Shown: positions 1 through 11,839 of the stretch, piece by piece
Layout: every line of letters starts with the position of its first letter
How positions within the stretch are numbered: the stretch's first letter is position 1
Assembly: GCA_035048485.1 (NCBI GenBank)
Contig: CM068583.1
Location: forward strand, 66,153,306-66,217,305
Length of the DNA stretch: 64,000 nt
DNA from: Pteria penguin
Taxonomy: Eukaryota > Mollusca > Bivalvia > Pterioida > Pteriidae
Direction of reading: 5' to 3'
Notes under the pieces: model-generated
Database searches by the model: none
Told to the model about the DNA's origin: nothing
What the model saw: the letters and a program-made list of their open reading frames with translations, nothing else
Translations under genes and position numbers: made by a program

Positions 1-225
1 AGTTTAGTGTTTTGTGTTTATTTATTTTTTTTATTTTTTTTTTTTTTTTTTATTTTTTTTTTTTTTTTTTTTTCTTTCTTATTTTTTTTTTTCTTTTTTT
101 TTTTTTTTTCTTTTTTTTTTTGTTTGTTTGTTTGTTTGGTTTTTTGTTTGTATGCTTGTTTTGTTTTGGTTTTTTTTTTTTTCTTTTTTTGTTTTTGGAT
201 TTTTTTTTGGGGGGGGGGGGGGGGG
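1..225. repeat. Low-complexity T-rich tract ending in a G run
   Basis: Almost pure T with scattered A, C and G, ending in an uninterrupted run of about 15 G near 209-225. The open frames in it encode only Phe/Leu/Gly runs and are not genes. A similar T-then-G tract occurs at 14.44-14.54 kb. Confidence 0.9.
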
Positions 226-440
226 TAATCAAGTTTCGTTGTTTAAAGTGTCTAAAATCATATGACTTTATATAGTGAAATTTATTGGAATCCAGTGGAC
301 TTCAAATGTTCTACCAACTGCATTTGTGTAATGTCACTTCAAGAGTACACCATTTGTATTCGAGGGTGACCAAAACCTAGCTTTTGTGCTAACCGGTAAA
401 AAATATACTTCAAATATGCAATCAAAAAGATTTAATAATT

Positions 441-1098
441 AACATTTAACACATTACAAAAATATTTGATTGTAGTGCAATTACGATACCGACTTAGGAC
501 GATCATTTTGTTTGACAAAAGTCAAACAAATGGTGTGGTTAATCGGTTTACGGACCCACCTTCCCACTCACCGTAAAGCAGAACAATCAAAGGACGTACA
601 TTTAAAAATTTATAAATAATCCGCCATGTAAAGAACAAGGGTCAACAGGTATCGCATATTGAGAGGTCATAAAAATATATACACGTAAGGTATTGTAAAA
701 CACATAATGATATAAAAATATATGCGACATCAACATGATAAACCGTGTTCTGCCAGTCTGAAAGCGAGCTAAGACCCTAGATCTGTAGGAGTCCCGACTA
801 ACAGTCAGAGGGGACGAGGTTCAGGACCATGTCTCCTCTGAAAAAGGTTTGGATAAGGCCCGTCATATAGTCCCCACCGCCCTGTTAGTCAGCGTGCAAC
901 GTTTAAGTAAAAGTCTGCATACGGCTGTAGAGGGGCCAAATAAAAGACCTATAGTCTTTTTGAGGATCTTAATGTCATATTGTCTATTTAAAAGACGTTT
1001 GACTATTTTATTACATGATAAAAAAAGAGGAGTTACTGGCTCAGTCATGTGGCAGAAGTCACCATGGAGTTATACAATACATAAATATAAATAATGTA
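441..1098 (-). repeat. Penelope-like element 3' tail, tandem copy 1 (pLTR-like)
   Basis: This block, starting near 'tgtagtgcaattacgatacc', is repeated almost entirely in the adjacent block at about 1,099-1,620. On the minus strand at about 863-1,048 it encodes the same C-terminal pol residues (LSCNKIVKRLLNRQYDI) that end the pol pseudogene next door. A partial tandem copy of the element's 3' end including the last pol codons is what is called a pseudo-LTR in Penelope-like elements. Boundaries are by eye. Confidence 0.7.
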
Positions 1099-1620
1099 CT
1101 AGTACATATAACACATTACAATAATATTTTATTGTAGTGCAATTACGATACCGACTTAGGACGGTCATTCAATTTCCAAAAGCCAAACAAATGGTGTGGT
1201 TAACCGGCTTATCGGCCCACCTTCCCACTCATCGTAACAGCAGAACAATCAAAGGACTTACATTTAAAAATTTATAAATAATCCGCCAAGAGAGGTCATA
1301 AAAACATCAATACGTAAGGTATTGTAAAACACATAATGAAATAGAAAATATATGCGACATCAACATGATAAACCGTGCTCTGCCAGTCTGAAAGCGAGCT
1401 AAGATCCTAGAGCTGTAGGAGTCCCGACTAACAGTCAGAGGAGACGAGGTTCAGGACCATGTCTCCTCTGAAAGAGGTTTGGACAAGGCCCGTTAGTCAG
1501 CGTGTAACGTTCAAGTAAAAGTCTGCATACGGCTGTAGAGGGGCCAAATACAAGACCTATAGTCTAAATGTCATACTGTCTATTTAGAAGACGTTTGACT
1601 ATTTTATTACATGATAAAAT
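1099..1620 (-). repeat. Penelope-like element 3' tail, tandem copy 2
   Basis: Second copy of the tail repeat, contiguous with the pol pseudogene. Relative to copy 1 it lacks about 40 bp near 1,290 (the 'atgtaaagaacaaggg' segment) and about 20 bp near 1,490. It contains the shared landmarks 'ttacgataccgacttaggac' and 'gtctgcatacggctgtagag'. Confidence 0.7.
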
Positions 1621-3315
1621 TACGTTATTGGAGCCTTTTACTTTCCTTAGTTTATAAACGAGATCACCGTAAAAATTAGGATGGGAAATTCCATTGGATA
1701 CATAGTGTTGAAAAGAAATATTTCCAAATTTAGATAGAAGTTTTAAATAAGATCTGAAGTATTTGCCGAATGTTTTTCTTCGCTTGTGATATCTGTAACC
1801 CTGAGTTAAAAGTTTAGTACTAATTTGTAAATTTCGTTTATGAAAGTCCAAAACATCGGTGCAGCCTCTGACAAATCGAACTAATTGAGATATATAAATA
1901 CCATATGATTGGAGTCGAGGAACATCGCCATCCAAGTAAGGAAAATTTACAATAGGAAATCCAAAATCCTCACGTTTATCATAAATATTAGTATATATTA
2001 GGTGGTTGATAATTTTGATGTTCAAATCTAAGAAAGGTGTAGATTTATCTCAAGTATTAGCTTTATTCAATTTGAGCTCTGGTGGATTTCTGATATAAAT
2101 TGTTCGAATTCAGGGTTGTCGATAACCAAAATGTCATCCAGATATCTGCAAAAATTATTAAATTTGTCAATGAGGTCGAAACGTTTTGATTTTTGAATAA
2201 AACCATAAAGTCCCTCTAATAACAATAAAGAAATAAATCTGCTATAAGAGGCGCGCAGTTAGTACCCATAGGAATCCCAACTATTTGTTGATATATCTTA
2301 CCATCAAATTGTACAAAAATATTATTCATGAGAAAATCTAGTCCTTTACATAATTCCTTGCAAGTCCAGTATTTATATGAAGTGTATTGTTTGTTGGAAA
2401 AGAATCCGGAGTTATTGGAAATACATATGTAAGTTTTAGATTCTGAAAACACCATTGTATAAGAGACAGCAACTTGCTTTTAATCAAATCATGAGGCAGA
2501 GATGTATAAAGTGTAGAAAAATCAAATGTAGAAATTTGAGTCGCTTTGAAATTTAGTGAAAGAAGTTTGTCTATAACTTCATGACAATTTTTAATTGACC
2601 GAATTGATGTTACTATTATGAAATGCGACATCACAATATTTGATTATATGATCTTTTATAGCAGTTAGAGCAGCAGACGTAATATGTTTCGATAGTACCG
2701 TAGTATAGCAGTAGCTAGAATTAGATATGAAACGTGATTTATATGGACTTTTATGTAGTTTTGGGAGCCAATACATGGTTGGTAGATCAGATTTATCAGT
2801 TTTAATTTTGAAGTCGGACATGGTCATGAGGTGATCGTGCAAGGTGCTGTCTTTTGAGGTAGGGCTTTCCACATATGTATGAGTGGAGTTTAATTCGTTT
2901 TTAAGTACTTCAATATAATATAGTTTTCAAACAGCTATTATGCTATTACCTGCTTTATCAGCAGGAACAAAGACATATTTAGCATGTAAGTCAGCTATCC
3001 TCTTTTTAATAGAATTTGCCATCAATGTATTAGGCTGTTGAAATAAATGCGGATTTTCCTTAAAGTTCTTAATACGGATATCGACAATTCTTAAAATCTC
3101 GTATTTCCAATCATTAAGAGCATGAACCCTTTACCTTTTCTTTTTTACACCAACGTTTACAATATGTAGTTAAAGCATCTTCCATAACGTCACGGCATTT
3201 ATTGAAATCTATCCTGGACGGTAACCTATATTTAGGTCCTTTTCCAAAAAGGGTGCGCAATTTCATGTCCGAAATACAGTTTAGGTCACCAGCAATAACA
3301 TGACCTGCCGGTTTA
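1564..3315 (-). pseudogene. Penelope-like retroelement reverse transcriptase (decayed)
   Basis: Reading the minus strand from about 3,315 down gives, in order: a GDLNCISD...LRTLFGKGPKYRLPSRIDFNKC segment, VFVPADKAGNS, LPKLHKSPYKSRFI (about 2,760), FDFSTLYTSLPHDLI (about 2,510), YQQIVGIPMGTNCAPLIADLF (about 2,230-2,290) and the catalytic RYLDDILVI (about 2,130-2,155). These are followed by YDKREDFGFPIVNFPYLD and a C-terminal IKNLT-like domain with ILSCNKIVKRLL (about 1,600-2,000). The KLHK, IPMGTNCAPL and YLDD motifs are typical of the Penelope-like RT group that is abundant in molluscs. The reading frame is broken by at least two frameshifts (near 2,600 and 2,450) and several stops, for example after PADKAGNSIIAV and after IADLFLYCY. 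No GIY-YIG endonuclease domain was seen downstream. The copy is dead. Confidence 0.85.
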
Positions 3316-3324
3316 TAAACATAT

Positions 3325-3750
3325 TTAGAATTTTCAATTAACTACCACCCTGTGTCTCAGACATTCACTTTTAAACAATGGTGATATTATCATATGCTTT
3401 AGCAGCAAATACAAAGACATAAGTATTTTGTAGTTAAGTTCTTTTTAATTGACTTTAATACTGTTTATTTAACAACATGAATGAATATGAATTTAGTGTA
3501 AATAATCAATTTGAATATCAATTAATTTTAGAATCTCATTTTTCCAGTCACTAAGGGCATGTATTTTTACTCCTTTCCTTTCACACTGTCATTTACAGTA
3601 GGCTTGTATTGCCTGTTAAACAATATCCCCGCATTTCGTTAAATCTATTCTTGATGGGAATTTATATTTTGGTCCCTAACTAAATGGCAAACGAGTCTCT
3701 TTACCAGAAAACTGCTATGGTTACCAGTAACAATATCACTGATTACGCTG
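3325..3750 (-). pseudogene. Second, more decayed copy of the Penelope-like N-terminal region
   Basis: The minus strand repeats the start of the neighbouring pol. A LGTKYKFPSRIDLTKC segment near 3,640-3,690, an ALSDWKNEIL segment near 3,530-3,565 and a VFVFAAKAYDN-like segment near 3,395-3,420 match the better preserved copy at 2,940-3,260. Its position directly upstream of the first copy's start points to head-to-tail tandem copies. Confidence 0.6.
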
Positions 3751-4420
3751 CATCTAGTATTGTGGGAAGTGGAGGAACAATACTCAAAAATAGGAAAACT
3801 TCAAACTTCACATATTTTAGTCTTTATCTTGTGACAGAATAATAGGATCTAACACCACGACGCCTGGTTGTGATTTGTTGAATCATCCCACTCGAGACTG
3901 ATATTTTTTCCATGTAGAACTCAAACTGGTACTTGATTACTTTTCTTGCACCTCATTGTTTTAACGTAGGCTATTTGTTTACTTCGTTTGACAGCCCTGG
4001 CCTATTGTATGGCCGTATCGCTGATTGAGTAAAAGGGTGGTCTGCCGCAAAAACATAAACACCAATTGTTGATATCAATTATTTTTCCTTTTTCGTTAGA
4101 ACCAATGTTTATTATCTCTCCAACGCGAAAATCGTGATCCACTGTGTTGTTTGTTTGTAAACAATGCAGGCGACGCGCGGAGGGATACAAAGTGATCCGG
4201 ATAGAATTTTTCACTACTGTTAAATACGTGATCAGTTGATCTCATGTGCGAGAAAATTTCAAATTTTTAAATAATCATGTGTCTCTATTCTATTCTTCAT
4301 CACTTATGTAGCATATTCAATTTGACACACTGCCATTTTTCTATACAGTGTTTCTTTGCATTGTACTGATTTATTCTGTTTAATTTGGTCTAAAAGTTTA
4401 TTTTAAAAAGTAATGATAAA
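3751..4420. other. No recognisable feature
   Basis: AT-rich sequence. A 70-codon minus-strand open frame at 4,002-4,214 shows no recognisable motif and no splice context that I trust. Confidence 0.6.
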
Positions 4421-4510
4421 ATGTATACACGTATATATAACAGGATCCAAATGTATACACGTATATATAACAGGATCCAAATGTATACACGTATATATAA
4501 CAGGATCCAA
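4421..4510. repeat. Perfect 30-bp tandem triplet
   Basis: Three identical 30-bp units, each beginning 'atgtatacacgtatatataa' and ending 'caggatccaa'. The minus-strand frame DPVIYTCIHL is a product of the repeat. Confidence 0.95.
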
Positions 4511-4761
4511 CTGACACACTTTAAGGGTACACTTAAGAATTTGTTCATATGAACATGCCGTAAAGTCTAATATAACAATGTAATTCATGTGGAAAATGCA
4601 GTCAAAAATTACATATAATGTCCTCTTACTTCGAGGAGCATACTTCACCCAAGTCTTAATACAGGAGTATGGTTGTAGAACTAGCTGAAGTTCATATTTC
4701 TATCATTTACAATACTATTGTTTATTTACTGAAATGTAAGTGGTAAGTGATTTTAGTAGAA

Positions 4762-4783
4762 ATATATATATATATATATATAT
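4762..4783. repeat. (AT)n microsatellite
   Basis: Eleven AT dinucleotides in a row. Confidence 0.95.
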
Positions 4784-5209
4784 TTATCCGGAATTAAATT
4801 TCTATCCTATTAAGAAAATTACGTTTAGCATTCGGAACATAGCCATTTTATTACGTGCCACAACAGGTATTGTATCGTCAGTGATATCTCTGAGTATCAT
4901 TGACAAGATGGATCAGATAACGCTCTGTTTAAGCGTCTTATGTTATGAGTGTTGACGATGTAACGTACTCATTTGTTTTCTATAGTCGTGTGGTTAATGG
5001 ACATATGTTAACACATCTGAAGAACTTCTTCACTGTGATAAAGTACTACATCATTTATCTTTATTTGCAATTATATCAACTCATAAGGAAAAATGTTGTA
5101 TTATTTGTTCCGTAAGTCATGCTGTAAAAGAGAATTAAAATCTGTATAAATCAAATACACAAAACCGAATATGCGATTTACATTCTGAATTTACAAAATG
5201 GGATCTGAT

Positions 5210-5260
5210 ATTCTAAATCATAGACACTGAAATTGCATTTCAGTGTCTATGATTTAGAAT
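5210..5260. repeat. Perfect 24-bp palindrome with 3-nt loop
   Basis: The arm 5,210-5,233 (containing 'aatcatagacactgaaat') is the exact reverse complement of 5,237-5,260, with loop 'tgc'. It may be the remnant of a foldback element or MITE end. No gene ends here, so it is not a terminator. Confidence 0.9.
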
Positions 5261-5393
5261 TATAGATAAATTATAGATTTAGAAAAAAAAAACTCTGGTA
5301 CATTTAACAAATCTTATTCACTAATTTTATTTAAATTCGAAATTTTGTGACTTTTCAATAACGCGTATCCAGCGGAATTCCTTGTCCCAATTT

Positions 5394-5952
5394 CTACAGT
5401 GATCTAATGCACAAACTAAGGAGGGTCAAAGATTCCGATAATTTCATATCCACGGGTTTTAAAATAATTAAACGCCTTCGACATCGACAGTATGACCACG
5501 AGATCGCAAAGACCATAGATCTTGTATTGGGCCTTATACAAACTTTTACTTGGGAGTTGCATGCTGACTAACAGGGCGGTGGGGAATCTAGGACCGACCT
5601 TGTCCAAACCTTTTCAGAGGAGACAAAGTCCTGGGCCTCGTCCCTCTGACACAGACCAAGAATCTGAGCTCGCTTACAGACGAGCAGAGTACGGTTGACT
5701 TATGTTGATGTCGCCTAACATATATTTATACTAGTATATCATTCTACAAAACGTTTAGTGTGAAAACATTTATGACCTCTCATCTTGTCGATTCTTGATT
5801 TTTAGGATTATAAATTAATCCTTGGTTTTGCTGCTTTTGTGGTAGTTGGGAGGTGGGTGTCCGTACACCAGTTAACCACACTAATTGAGTGACGTTTCTT
5901 ACTTTAGTTAACCGTCTTAAGTCGGTATCGTAACTGCAATACAATCGAATAT
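5394..5952 (+). repeat. Penelope-like element tail, inverted solo copy
   Basis: Reverse complement of the tail repeat at 441-1,050. 'cttaagtcggtatcgtaact' at about 5,918-5,937 matches the rc of 'ttacgataccgacttagg', and 'ctgactaacagggcggtggg' at about 5,565 matches the rc of the 880-900 region. The element's coding strand here would be plus. No RT core is attached. Confidence 0.7.
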
Positions 5953-5965
5953 TTTATTGATTAGT

Positions 5966-6062
5966 TTTCTGTTTGTTGGTTGCTTGCTTGGTGTTTTACG
6001 TCGCTTTCAACAATTTTTCAGTTATATCGCAACATGGAAGCAGGAGGTAGCCAACCTCTTAA
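5966..6062 (-). repeat. SINE fragment (core domain), minus orientation
   Basis: The 'gtgttttacgtcgctttcaa' ... 'cagttatatcgcaacatgga' ... 'ggtagccaacct' block is the reverse complement of the body of the SINE at 48,955-49,120. It resembles a conserved metazoan SINE core (Nin-DC-like). The subfamily name is from memory and unverified. Confidence 0.5.
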
Positions 6063-8934
6063 ACATGAGTAGTTTTCTCTGTTTATTTAACTATTATCAT
6101 GTTTTCTGTGCATTTCTTTGGTGGTTTGTGTCATACAGCTTGGTCAGATGTCTTTTGTTTTCTCTTTTACAAGAAAAAGTTATTTACAGTTTTATTGTGA
6201 TAAATCTATGCCATTTAGATGTCTTCTCCTGAAAAGCTGAAAAGCCCCCGTCATACCAAATTTTAAATAATATGCAATATTCTGATTTATCTTATTCAGG
6301 CTCTTATTCAAACCAACATGTAAATATTTGAATAAATCTGGAGACAAAGCGTTTTCAGTAACATATTAGACCTTAGTCCGAAATGTCATACACAAACATA
6401 AAACTTTGGTTTGATTTCTTCCATAGAAAAAACTTCACGGGAATTTTAAAAACGAAAATTCTTACTACTCAAACCCAAACCAAGCTTTGCAATAATGTTC
6501 GATTTAAATATGTAGCAAGCGATTTTAACATTATTTTACCCGATTTCCTCTTACTTCATTTAAATAGGAATTTACCATAGAGAAAAATTAGAAATTGTTT
6601 AAAAATCGACCAAAAAGTGTTTTATAATGTTTTATAATAACTAACTAGGTCCGTTGTCGAACTTTCTGATCTAAAAGTATTGTGATTTTGATATAAATAA
6701 GTGAATGATAATATGAATCGTAAGTAATCTTTTCGATTTTTTAATTCCCGTCGATTTTCTTCATCGGGAGAACTCAGACCCAAACATTATCTTTGGGTCT
6801 GACAGTTCTGACGCATTTAACATATGAAAGTTAATGATATCCAACCTGTAGGTCAAAATGACAACTGCAGATCGACCCTTAATCGTTCTCATTACCAGTC
6901 ATTGATTTACAGTTAAAGCAGTCTTGAAACGATACAATAATATATAAGCCAATATCATATGTTTGAAACGTGTCCCTGACTAATGCCCTGTGAAGATATC
7001 CGTTATAGACTTGAGAATGGAAGACTTGTGAATCACATTTAATAATCGCTTCTTTGGACAATTTAAGCCTGATATGTACTTAGAAATGAATTTCTCACAG
7101 CGACCAGATTACGATGCTCTCATTAATCCTATTCTTCCTTAACAGAAGTTCTTCATAATTCTAACAAATTACAAGATCAATGTTTAAATATTAAACATTA
7201 TATATAGTGTACCATACGCGACTTTCCACAACTAATGTCGCTTCAGTGATGCATATGGCTGCCACTGTGGAAATCCTAAGTTTGGGAAGGTGAAGAGCAC
7301 ACTAATTACCACATTGACAAAACGTACGAGAACCAAAGAACTCATCTAAGAACACCATAGAACCAATCTAAGGACACCATAGAACAAATCTAAGGACATT
7401 GCTGTGTTCATTTAAAAATAATTAATACACTTTTGTCCAAATGAATTGAAAGTGTATATATAAAAATAAATGAAAAATTAAATTTTACGAATAAATCAAA
7501 TTATCTAATAAGTTTTATATTTCATATCAAGCAAAACTAGCGCATAATTTTGTATGTTTTTGAAAGCATCAAGATAAATATTTTTTTGACATACCTGAAA
7601 TGGAAGTCCTAATATTAATGAATGCTGCAGCAACCATATGAATAACAGTTTTATCTGCATGGTCTCTCACTCTAGGGTACCGTGAACGTGCTACGTTTGA
7701 GTCTGATAGCGATTCAGAAAATATATAGAATAAAGTAATAATTAGGGAAATGTACAAAAAGCACGAAGGATCCTTGTTTCCGATTTCTCCTCAATTATTC
7801 CTAGAATCGTGCTCGTAATGGTAGCTTTCCATCTTGCTGCTAATATATAGGTTTAAATTTGTCAATGATGTGATTGGATAAAACCATGGTAACAGATTAA
7901 GATAAACGATAATTTATTCAAAATCAAAACACCTCCCCAATCTTGGCACTAAATAATCATAAAGAACTGACTATTGGAGGAAGTTAATTGCATATATATG
8001 ATATCGATTGTCTGTCATTACGTCAAACGGATTATTAAATTAGTTGCTCTCTCTCATAGTCGAATACCAAACACTTGCAGTTTCCATAATATTTGCCCAT
8101 ATATACAATTGAGCAAGATAAGGTTGACATAGTCTCGAAACATTGAATAATGTCAGTGTCATCAGTGATAACATCTTGCACTGATTTTCTCATTTGCTCT
8201 GTAGAAGCGTGTGGATTAAATATCGAAAGAAGTAATAGGAAATAATAACACATTTCAAAACCGACAAAACTGTAGAATGTGTGAGAGAAACTGATTAAAA
8301 GACTCAGAGCAACAAAATACAGAAATGGTGAAAAATTAGTCGTTATTTGTATACTATAAGGGTAAAGGGAAGGTAAAATAGTATAAGATGACCCATTTTA
8401 TCTTTGGAAATCTGTATACCGTCCTCTTAAGCTATTTTAATGTTAAGGCAATATAATCCCTAATAGGTATTGCCTCTTCCCTTATTCTTAACAATTTCAA
8501 ATTTTGTGGGTATACTTTGAAAGCAATAAAAGTGTAACTACCGATTTAAACTAATCTGTTCAGTTTCCAAATACTTGTATCCTAAAATTAAACAGCATTC
8601 GTTTACCTTTGATACATGACTGTAAAATATAACGTATTTGATCAATATTCCATTTAGGCACTCTCATCAATGTTAAGTGGAGGAAAAGGTAGAAGTGAGA
8701 TAAAGAACATTGGAGGAGTAAACATTTCCTGTTTACAGCCACATTCGCTTAAACATACAAATGATTCACAAAATCCTTCAACAGTATACACATGACATAT
8801 GTGTAAATTGGCATCTTAGTGAAAATGTATTATATGATATATTTGGAAAATTATAGATTTCACACCTTCTTCATTTCAAACACAAATGATAAGGTGGAAA
8901 ATATGGGTTAGTCATGTGTATGTCAACATATTTT
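6063..8934. other. Mostly featureless AT-rich DNA
   Basis: No recognisable gene. A short inverted repeat, 'cagacccaaa' / 'tttgggtctg', lies at about 6,776-6,800. Degenerate 24-bp repeats ('aaccaatctaaggacaccat') lie at 7,340-7,400. The 72-codon ATG frame at 8,035-8,253 (minus) begins with a signal-peptide-like stretch and is discussed as a finding, not called as a gene. Confidence 0.5.
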
Positions 8935-9175
8935 ATACGTCCGTCTACACGGGACGTATTATGGTATGACAATGTCCGTCTGTTCGTTTGCTATGGTACG
9001 CGATATCTTGAGTAAAGGAGTCACTCCAGCTCTTTAAATTTCAAATTTAAATTGGTACTAGGATTATTTAAGTACTTCAATGTTACAGGTTTTCATTCTT
9101 TCATTTTTTTTGACCCAGTAGAAAAAAGAGGAGGGGGTTAAATTCTTCTCTTTGCCACAACTCATATTCATAGAT
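8935..9175. repeat. Probable dispersed repeat fragment
   Basis: 'gtccgtctacacgggacgta' followed by 'gtccgtctgttcgtttgcta' and 'gatatcttgagtaaaggagt' looks like an interspersed repeat family familiar from mollusc genomes. Only this one copy is in the window, so the call rests on recognition and not on comparison. Confidence 0.3.
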
Positions 9176-9317
9176 TCCTATAATATTTCATATATTTTAC
9201 ATATATATATATTGTTACTTATGGTCAAAGCATGTGTCTTCTTGAGGTCCTGATTAAAAGGCATATAGGGAATGTTTCCATACTTTCAATTTGCATCCAA
9301 ACTGTTCTGTTTTGTTT

Positions 9318-9344
9318 TTATTATTATAATTATTATTATTATTA

Positions 9345-9412
<68 letters not shown>
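9318..9412. repeat. (TTA)n microsatellite
   Basis: About 30 trinucleotide units with two early interruptions. The poly-Ile and poly-Tyr open frames across it are artefacts. Confidence 0.95.
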
Positions 9413-9416
<4 letters not shown>

Positions 9417-9979
9417 ACCTTCTGTTTCATGAGTGGTGGACTACTGACTTGCTTTTAAACATCATCCATCGTGTTGGGGTTTTTTTTTTTTCGACAAACA
9501 AGAATTGTCAAAATTTAAACAGAATTACTCCTGTATGAAAAAATGAATTTTCTACTCTGTACACAACTTTTCCTCTTCATAAACTAAAATGTAGACTCTT
9601 TAGCATTTGCATCTCTTCTAAGAGAAGTCTTTGCAGTTTTTTAGTATTTTGTTTAAAAACAACCGAGATTCAATATTTAAGTACTTTCAAAATGAAATAA
9701 AAAGCATGCTGTGACTTTTCATCGGCAATATATATGTTGTATTCGGTGACCAATTATTCAAACGAACCATCTACTTCAATATATGATAAACGTGACGCCT
9801 TCAATTTTCACATTGTTATCATTCCATACACGTGTAATGATATTTCACATGTCTAGAACTTCCTTAGTATTTGGTTCTTTCATTTATCGAAGCAAGATTA
9901 TGTGTGAAAGCATACATCTCAAAGTTAAAGGAATAAAAGGACAATAGTGTGTACAATGTCATATTCAGACAAATGCGAA

Positions 9980-10300
9980 CCCCATTTCAATTGGTGTGAA
10001 ACCAGATGATGTAAGCGTCCAACACAACACCCGTAGCAAAAGTCTTGCAGCTACTCTGCAAGTTCAGAGAGTAACAACATTTCTATGATATCTTTTTCTG
10101 TATGCTTCCTGATGAAATCAGATCGTTGCTTTACAGAATATATATCATTGTGGCCTAAAACGAGATACTTATTCATACTAGTTATTAATACCATTTCTGA
10201 AAGCGTTTTGAATAATTGACGTTATTCTGTTTTTCAGTTTCTGATGAGGAATGTTGGTATAAAGAGTTAAAACATCAAATAAACTTGTGCTAGCGTTACA
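9980..10300 (-). pseudogene. Penelope-like RT fragment
   Basis: The minus strand from about 10,295 reads SLFDVLTLYTNIPHQKL then KNRITSIIQNAFRN, followed (with a stop and a small gap) by YLVLGHNDIYSVKQ-like and EKDIIEML. This is the RT segment just before the IPMGTNCAP motif in Penelope-like elements and is homologous to FDFSTLYTSLPHDLI in the copy at 1.6-3.3 kb. The catalytic motifs themselves are missing. Confidence 0.65.
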
Positions 10301-10744
10301 AGGATGCAAAAAAACAACACGCTTGAAGCTATATTCCGCAGCACTTTACGGTCTCTGTAAAGAAGTTTTGGGGCTTATCAGAAATCATCAAAATGGATGT
10401 TTCTTATTGACTACCACTTGGCATCTGAGCACTTCCTATTACTGACCGTATTGAGATACATCCGTTTTAAGATCATTAAGATTTGTTTGTACGTATCATT
10501 GTTAATCCTATTTATCCTTATAAAAGACTTGAAAATTATCAATATTTTGAATGTTTTGTTTATGGCTTAATGCCAGACTAGATACAAAATTTGAATATTG
10601 TCACTGCGTTCGATATACCACATTTATTACACTTACCACAAATGCAATGTCTGTGCTCCTGATTTCCTAGAGCATAAAAGAGAAAACAGAAAACATTGGA
10701 CAAAGCTGTATGACACAAATCACCAACGACACGGAACGACATTA

Positions 10745-11212
10745 CAAAAACATTCCATTATGCTGCAGTTACGATACCGACTTAGGACAGTCAATTGCAG
10801 TAACAAACGTCACTCAATTGGTGTGCGTCCATTTCCCCACTCACCGCAAAAGCAGCACAATCAAAGGACACACATTTAAAAATTTATAAATTATCCTCCA
10901 TATAGAGAACAAGTATAAACAGGTTTCTCAAGGAGAGAGGTCATAAAAATTTATTACACATGAAAATTTATAGAATAATATGTTGCTATCAAAAATATAT
11001 AAGGAGACATCAACACTAGTAAACATTGCTATGCCCGTATGTGAGCGAGCTCGAATCCTTGATCAATAGGAGTCCCGACCAACAGTCTCAGCGGACGAGG
11101 ATTAGGACCTTGTCTCCTCTGAAAAGGTTTGGATAAGGCCAGTCATAGAATCCCCTCCGCCCTGTTAGTCAGCGTGCGACGCTTAAGTAAAAGTCTGCAT
11201 TGGGTTGTAGAT
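10745..11212 (-). repeat. Penelope-like element tail copy
   Basis: Matches 470-920 through 'ttacgataccgacttaggac', 'gcacaatcaaaggac', 'ggataaggcc' and 'aagtaaaagtctgcat', then stops abruptly at 'gggttgtag'. Same orientation as the 0.4-3.3 kb element. Confidence 0.7.
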
Positions 11213-11839
11213 TTATTGCTTATTGTTTTATTTTCCACAAAATAATTCAATTTCCATTGAGTTACCCATGATAATTATGTTCACAGATAAAATGGAACTA
11301 GTAATCCCTGTAAATTCCGAATCCTTATATACATATATATTTTGGATTTCTACAGTTTCAACCTCAGTTGTTGAAAAGCTTATATATTGACCTAATGAAT
11401 GTTCTCATATTGATGACTTACGAACAACATGAAGTAAACAATGCAAAATAATTTTGACATTTTCAACGATATATATAGATAGAATAGGCGTCTTTCGAGC
11501 GATTGGAAATTGTTTCAAACCTGCATGAACATCATAATGTGAACAATCACCGGAAAAGTGTCACATCCAATCTTAAGACAAAGGTACAGTAAGGTCACAC
11601 CTTACACTATACGGGTAGGAATGTTAATTAGTAAATTATGTCAACCCAATATCAATGTAGTGAATTAGATTCTGATGAAAACATTCTTTAAATAGGATTG
11701 TGAAAGTACAAAATATTACTTTACTCCAAATGTAAAACAACGACGACAAATGAAGATTCATAAAAAGAAAGAGGAAATCTGACTCAGTTGTATGAGAAAG
11801 TAATCATAAGCATACAGAAAATACAAGAGTAAGCACATT

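Noticed and set aside
6776..6800. Stem-loop resembling a terminator
   Set aside because: Short inverted repeat without a neighbouring gene. Rho-independent terminators do not apply to a eukaryotic genome.
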